Assembly: GCF_001723175.1 (NCBI RefSeq)
Contig: NC_064651.1
Coordinates: forward strand, 3,844,001 to 3,908,000
Direction: 5' to 3'
Length of the DNA: 64,000 bases
DNA from: Penicillium oxalicum
Lineage: Eukaryota; Ascomycota; Eurotiomycetes; Eurotiales; Aspergillaceae
The notes under the pieces were generated by a model. It had not been told where the DNA came from. It did no database searches and saw only the letters and a program-made list of their open reading frames with translations. The position numbers and the translations under genes are program-made. Shown in pieces: positions 59,001-64,000 of the stretch; the first letter of the stretch is position 1, and each line of letters opens with the position of its first letter.

Positions 59001-62000
59001 CTTAGAGATTCAAATGGAACTCTTCCTCGAAAGCAGACTATATGTCACTATTATTATGTAGTGTACATATCCTGGTGACTTGTGTACCGGGCTGTCAATT
59101 GTCCAGGTCGACGACATTCTTCCCGGGATGGCCCGATAACCAAAAAAGAAAAAAAAAACCCTCCCTCGTTCCTCAATAGTGGACTGCGTTGAGCAGCCTC
59201 GAATCAAACTCTCGTGAGATCCGCACCCGGCTGGGCGGTTCCCATCAAGCTGGGAAGATGGACGGGATCAATTGAATCCTCTGCCAGACCTCATGCTCGC
59301 ACCCGACTGAGTATTGGCGTAGTACTATAGGAACTCTCATCTTTTCACCATGCTCCTGGTCCACATCTGTCACCAAGGAGTTGTCCAACCTATGCGATCC
59401 AGGTCAAAGCAAAAAGCAAAACAAAAGCAAAACAAAATATCCCTAGCGTCACCGTTTACACTACCAGAAGTGGATTTCTCGTCGAAGCCATACGCCAGAT
59501 CAAATTGCGCGACAGGACGCCCTGCATTTACCCTGAGGACCAAATCCAACCACATCCCGTGAAATACACAATGTTATGTAATATCACGAGTCTCCACTCC
59601 ACCTCGAACCCTCCAGTGTGATGTTTTATCCCAAAGATAGACCATTCAGTGAGACCCATCCACCAGTATTCACCCCAGTTGGTGCGATGTCTGACAGTAC
59701 ACATACAGTACTGTCACCGGCTGTCCGGATTGACGGAACCGGACCAGATTTCTTTGGGAAGGATAGCCGCAGGAGCGGCACTGCGGGGGGTCATGCATTT
59801 TCTTTTTTTTTTCTTCCCGACTTTCGTCTACACTTCAATTTCGAGGCTCGCCACCTGACTGGAGTGATGCAGTTGATGATTCAAGGATAGTCCTCGTTCA
59901 CGACCTAGGTCACTGGAAAAAGACTGGAGTGGAAACAGCTTGGCCCTGCGGTAGTACCCGTCTCTGGTTTCTCTAGAGTTGAGAGGTCACTTGGGTAGTC
60001 ACTCGAGCAGTGACTATTTTATGCTGCACATCTGAGTGCAGTGCATGTGGAGGATACCGGTCTACGGGTTTGATGTGATGTATATATTTCAATGCTTCAA
60101 TGGTTAGGTGGCTACCTGGCCTTAGACCTGCTATCCAATGTTAGACCTGACGTACCTTATGCGGGGCCAGCCCTCATGCTTGCAGGAGTATTCTAAGGGA
60201 TTGAGCAATTCTCTCACATCTTTCAATTACTTTCCACCTCCAGTGACCACGGCCCGCCTGATTTGCAATTCTGTCATTGCTGATTCCACCCTCCCAAGAA
60301 AGTGCTTCACTGCAGGGGTCTCGCAGGCGGGCCCGTGTGCCTACATTTGAAGCATCGCAGGCACCGTCGAGACGCGACCTGATCCATTTACCCCTCCTCG
60401 CGTATTTCCCAGTTGAAGTTGAACATGGCGGGGATACTTTAAGTTGCCAAATCCAAGACGAGCGCAAACTTTGATCAAGCCCCCGCGAATCCTTCGATTT
60501 CTCTGCAGTGGTTGTGGGATATATGCGTCGCTGGCTTGGAATGGAAGCTTGCCATGGATGTTGCGTGGTACTGATTCACCTTCCAGCTGACGATCCAAGT
60601 CGTATTTTACCCTGATTTAGTCTGATAGACACGTAGATAGTAGTGACCCTTGGATCTTAGTCTCGAAAGTAGGTTTCCTTGGCGAAAAGTCAATTCTTTT
60701 TTTTTGTGTTCTTTGACTTGTCTGCAAATGCTACACATGGACTACAGTGAGAACTTGCCCCATGCCGATCTCTGTGCGAATCATGGATCTCGCTGGACCC
60801 CTTCCGGCCTCTCTCTCTCTCTCCAGGCGGTAAATTCAGCTGGATGTGTGCACGTCCTATATCCGTTCTGGATAGGATAAGAATAGCAAAACGTTATGTC
60901 CCGAGGAGGGGCATTCAGCCCACCTTGCGCCTTTTGGGGAGTTCGAATCACCACCCATCCTGCCTATCCGCATTGAGTGAGCGGACTTGGTTACGTGACG
61001 TCTTTGTCAAAGTATCCTACGATTGACTTGAACCCCTCTTTCCTCCTCCTCCTCCTCCTCCTCCCTCCCATATGTTGTTGATGGAGATGACGATAAGATG
61101 GGTCAACTCGGTTGATCCGATCCTCGGGGAGGAAACGCCACTGAGCAACCTGTTCCGCTTCTCGATTGGAAAAATGCGTCACTCCATCCGACCTAACTGT
61201 ACAGCTGGGCGGATCCGGTCATTGAAATATTGACATTTCTACCACTGTGCCAAACTCGAATACGAAAGGGGAGGGAACCTCTGATCCAAAAGAGGTCTCT
61301 TTATCTCCAACTTACAAACTCACATCGTCGAGACCTACAGTCCCTGTCGCTGACTTGACGCTGTCCAAGCACTGGCGAAATTACGTAGGCGCCATGCAAC
61401 TCCCGGACCACTTGGGTTTAGACTATCCATCGTGCAGTAGTGCGTCCTGAACGCTAGACGCACCCTTTCTTTTTTTTGTCTTTTTCTCCGCATCTCTACA
61501 GGATGAAACCAAATGGATGACGTGATACGGTAGTCTCTCCGACGTGTAGTGTAAGGGCACATGGCGTAACCCGGGGCTCTGCCACTGGCTGGACTTGAAG
61601 CGTTTCGGAGCTCTCAAGACTTGTTCATATCGAGGACAGATGATCGCATCCGCTCTGGAACTCTTCGACCTCTTTAACACCGTCAAGTATCTATACGAGG
61701 AAACGACCAATCGTGGATTCTTATCTCACCAGTTCACTTTTTTAGTATGGTGGCTAGGGTAGAGTGTAGATACCATACCCCGCCTGTTTTTCTTTTTTGT
61801 TCTCCCTCTCTTTTCTCTTTTCTCTTTGGCTCTTTTCGAGTCCGGGTCCAAGTCGGACTTGAGATTGTATGTGCATGTGAGAGGAAGAGAGAGAGAGAGA
61901 GAGTCTCGAAATGTTTCTGTGCCCTCAAGTCAAACCCCCGGCACATCATCACACACGTGGAAAAGGGGTGTGCACTCGTCAGCAAACATGTCCAAGCCGC

Positions 62001-62843
62001 GGGTCCCGTCATCCAGTCGGAGAATCGAACCCTTGTGCAGAGGCGTTGTTCAAAATCCGGAATTTGGAGGTTTGTTTTTGGGAGATGATAAGCGCTCTCG
62101 GTCCAGGGGAAGCAGGGAAGTGCAAAGAGTAGAATTTGCGGGGAGAGAGAGAAGGAAAAGATAGATGGAAGAACTCTTTGGATAAGAGGAATTCTAGAAG
62201 ATATCCATCCTATAAAATCATGGATACAATGGCCCCATGCTCCGAGTGAAGTGTTTAGCGGTAGGGACCTTATGGTAGAAATTCATTCGCGGTCGCTCTC
62301 AGTATAGACGGCCCGCGCGTGGGAATTGATGCAGCGGGGGAGTGTCTTGCGCAGTCTACTGTAACTGAGACTTATCAATGTCGATATCTTTCTCAATAAA
62401 CCTATTTATATCAAGTTGGCCAGTGCGAGGAGCGGCTGTACTGTAGTTCTTGCAGCGAGGCTGCGGGGTGAATCTTGATTTTGGAGAAAAAAAGCCTGAA
62501 ACAGTGTCCATCATGCGTCGCCGACACACTCATCTCGACCGACTAGACTCCCCGTCACGCTTGTTCCCAAATATCACTTGCAACTAAGATCCGTTTTGCA
62601 TCATTGAGCGCAATCATCAGAAGAGAAAAGACGAGATATATATCACTAGGAAAAGATCTTAATTGTCCGAGGTAAAATGATCATTGACGCTTTTGCGTGT
62701 GCGCTCTTCTTGGGTATTGGTGATATCGTACAAGTCCGGTCTCCTATATCAAAATCGGATATTTCATGTGCCTCGCTGTTTCGTGTCAACGTCCTGTAGC
62801 AAGCCCAGTGTCCGACTTGAGAGCAACAGCAGCAGCAGCAGCG

Positions 62844-62882
<39 letters not shown>

Positions 62883-62927
62883 GTAGTAAAATAGTAATCT
62901 TCATCCCAACTCTCTCGCCATCGAGTC
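56062..62927. other. 6.9-kb region without a supported gene
   Basis: This is the largest gene-free stretch in the window, upstream of the Gds1-like gene (minus) and downstream of oms1 (minus). The first 0.5 kb is T/C-rich and probably the 5' leader of the Gds1-like gene. ORFs are all under about 115 codons, overlap on both strands and show no motif. Simple repeats occur: (TCC)n at 61041-61064 and (GA)n at 61886-61903. A perfect 8-bp inverted repeat with a 5-nt spacer is at 59996-60016 (TAGTCACT/AGTGACTA). No terminal repeats, transposase fragments or tRNA were recognised. It may be an extended promoter, a non-coding RNA locus or decayed sequence. Confidence 0.5.
62824..62883 (+). repeat. CAG/CAA trinucleotide microsatellite
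   Basis: A tract of CAA/CAG triplets: a few CAG units first, then an uninterrupted CAA run from about 62844. It starts about 45 bp beyond the oms1 stop codon, so in the oms1 transcript it would lie in the 3' UTR as a UUG/CUG-type repeat. Length polymorphism is likely. Confidence 0.9.
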
Positions 62928-64000
62928 CTATGACTTGACTTCCTTCGCGTTGATCGCCGCTGGCTGACGAGGGCGCAACACGTACTTCCACGTGGTCCCA
63001 AAATGCCACCGTTTCTCTTCCACCACTTCCAGGCCACTCTCACGGACAATGGCGCCAATGTCCCGGTTCCACCAACATCCATGTCGATCTGCATGCGACG
63101 GTGCCAAGTTGTCCAAGATTCGATTCAGCCAGTCGTAGTGAGACCGTCCATGCTCCAACAGCAAGATCCGACCGCGTGCGGGCTCCGTGATCGCGCCCAG
63201 ATGTCGGAGCGTGGCCACGGGATCCGGCATGGAGCACAGGCCCATGGTCTGCACAATGGTGTCGTAGTACCGATCCTGATGCACCGCGGAGTCTCCTGCC
63301 CCGGGCGTGAGTTGTAGTCGCCGACGCAGAAAAGACGGGTTTCTCGACCGTCACGGTTGCAGCATCTTGTGCACGGAACTGCACACGCGTGAAATCAGGT
63401 CGCAGTTGTCGAAACTTCTCCTCGGCGATGGCGACCATCTGTGGGCTGAGATCCACCAGGGTCAGTGAGCGGCAGCCTCGAACGGTGCTCTTTCCCTCGG
63501 CGTCCACGCCGCGACGCTCACCGAGCTCGTAATACTCCAAGTTGCGCCCCGTCCCGCAGCTCACCTCGAGGACGTCGCCGCGCGCCATCCGAACGAGGTC
63601 CGCCCGCTTGGGTCCCATGCGCATCGCCTTCTCGGACAACTCAACTTCGGCATCAAAGGTACGGGCCGTGGCATTGTACCGATCTGACACGTCGGTGGGC
63701 ACGTCCAGGGACTGGGCCTTGGACACTTCGCGCGTGTACGAGGCATAGAGGTAGCCCGTGTACGTACTGATGACCAAGGCCGTGATGCCGAGGAAAGTCA
63801 GCGCACGCGGGGGATTCCATGAGAGGTTTTCTTGGGAGCTGCAGCCTCCGACTCGGCGCGGAGGCGCTCCTGGAACTTTTCCAGTTCAGACCGGGATGGT
63901 GTCTGTCTCTGTGAGGGGCTTGTTCTGGATCTGCGGGGGAAATTTCTGAGCTTTTTGTGTCCCAAGATGTGGATGCTGCTGCTGCTGGCGATGGCTTATA
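62928..64000 (-). CDS. oms1: Oms1-type mitochondrial methyltransferase, 5' end beyond the window and frame broken twice
   Basis: Three frame segments on the minus strand make one recognisable protein. The first (64000 to ~63815) reads RQTPSRSELEKFQERLRAES then APKKTSHGIP. The second (~63808 to ~63340) starts PRALTFLGITALVISTYTGY, a membrane anchor, then ASYTREV, SDRYNATARTFDAEVELSEK, and the SAM-binding motif I VLEVSCGTGRN followed by LTLVDLSPQMVAIAEEKF. The third (~63300 to 62928) holds YDTIVQTMGLCSMPDPVATL, RILLLEHGRSHYDWLNRILD and HADRHGCWWNRDIG, ending at a TAG. Oms1 is an inner-membrane methyltransferase-like protein; in yeast it is linked to cytochrome oxidase biogenesis. No ATG lies in the first segment before a stop near the edge, so a first exon beyond the window is likely. 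Confidence 0.83.

Noticed and set aside
62025..62110. tRNA-like T-loop sequence (GGTTCGATTCTCC on the minus strand)
   Set aside because: The flanking bases do not pair as a T-stem and no acceptor or anticodon stem can be folded, so it is a chance match.
1..64000. CRISPR arrays, IS elements, phage or bacterial features
   Set aside because: No direct-repeat/spacer arrays, no transposase and no operon structure were seen. The sequence is eukaryotic throughout.

Overview
The window is nuclear DNA of a filamentous ascomycete, most likely a Eurotiomycete of the Aspergillus/Penicillium type. The evidence is short GT-AG introns of about 50-110 nt, a compact layout on both strands, an intron-bearing tRNA-Asp, and recognisable fungal orthologues: Dap1, Ish1/Msc1, NTF2, TMA7, an SR140-like splicing protein, Not1, seipin, Pby1, PrpF, Pex14, Ndc80, a Zn2Cys6 regulator, a Gds1-like regulator and Oms1. 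The species cannot be named from the sequence alone.

Layout. 0-9.4 kb: an edge-truncated gene (minus), dap1 (plus), the seven-repeat ish1/msc1 gene (minus), tRNA-Asp(GTC), and a PQ-loop membrane protein (plus). 9.7-16.5 kb: ntf2, tma7 and an SR140-like gene (all minus), the last divergent from an unclassified protein with a helix-hairpin-helix-like N-terminus (plus). 18-34 kb: a plus-strand block with a single-pass membrane protein, the 2,311-aa Not1 scaffold, seipin and Pby1. 34-49 kb: prpF (minus), a GNAT acetyltransferase (plus), an RS/His-rich protein (minus), pex14 and ndc80 as a divergent pair, a small secreted Gly/His-rich protein, and a large probably mitochondrial protein. 50-64 kb: a Zn2Cys6 factor and a Gds1-like regulator (both minus), a 6.9-kb stretch with no gene I can support, and the mitochondrial methyltransferase oms1, which runs off the right edge.

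Most genes are housekeeping genes and do not form a biosynthetic cluster or defence island. There is a loose RNA-metabolism theme (SR140-like splicing factor, Not1 deadenylation scaffold, Pby1 decapping partner, TMA7), but nothing shows that these genes are co-regulated.

The most consistent unexpected signal is loss of frame by one base in several conserved genes (PQ-loop gene, RS/His-rich gene, mitochondrial gene at 45.7 kb, oms1). Usually one extra G or C in a short G/C run would restore the frame. Very long ORFs elsewhere (Not1, Ndc80, SR140-like) are intact. This looks more like single-base deletion errors in the assembly than gene decay, and it should be resolved before any gene model here is trusted. 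Other points of interest are a 7-nt microexon in pex14, the SurE-TTL fusion in pby1, and the large gene-free region upstream of the Gds1-like gene. I did not find a clearly new biological system.
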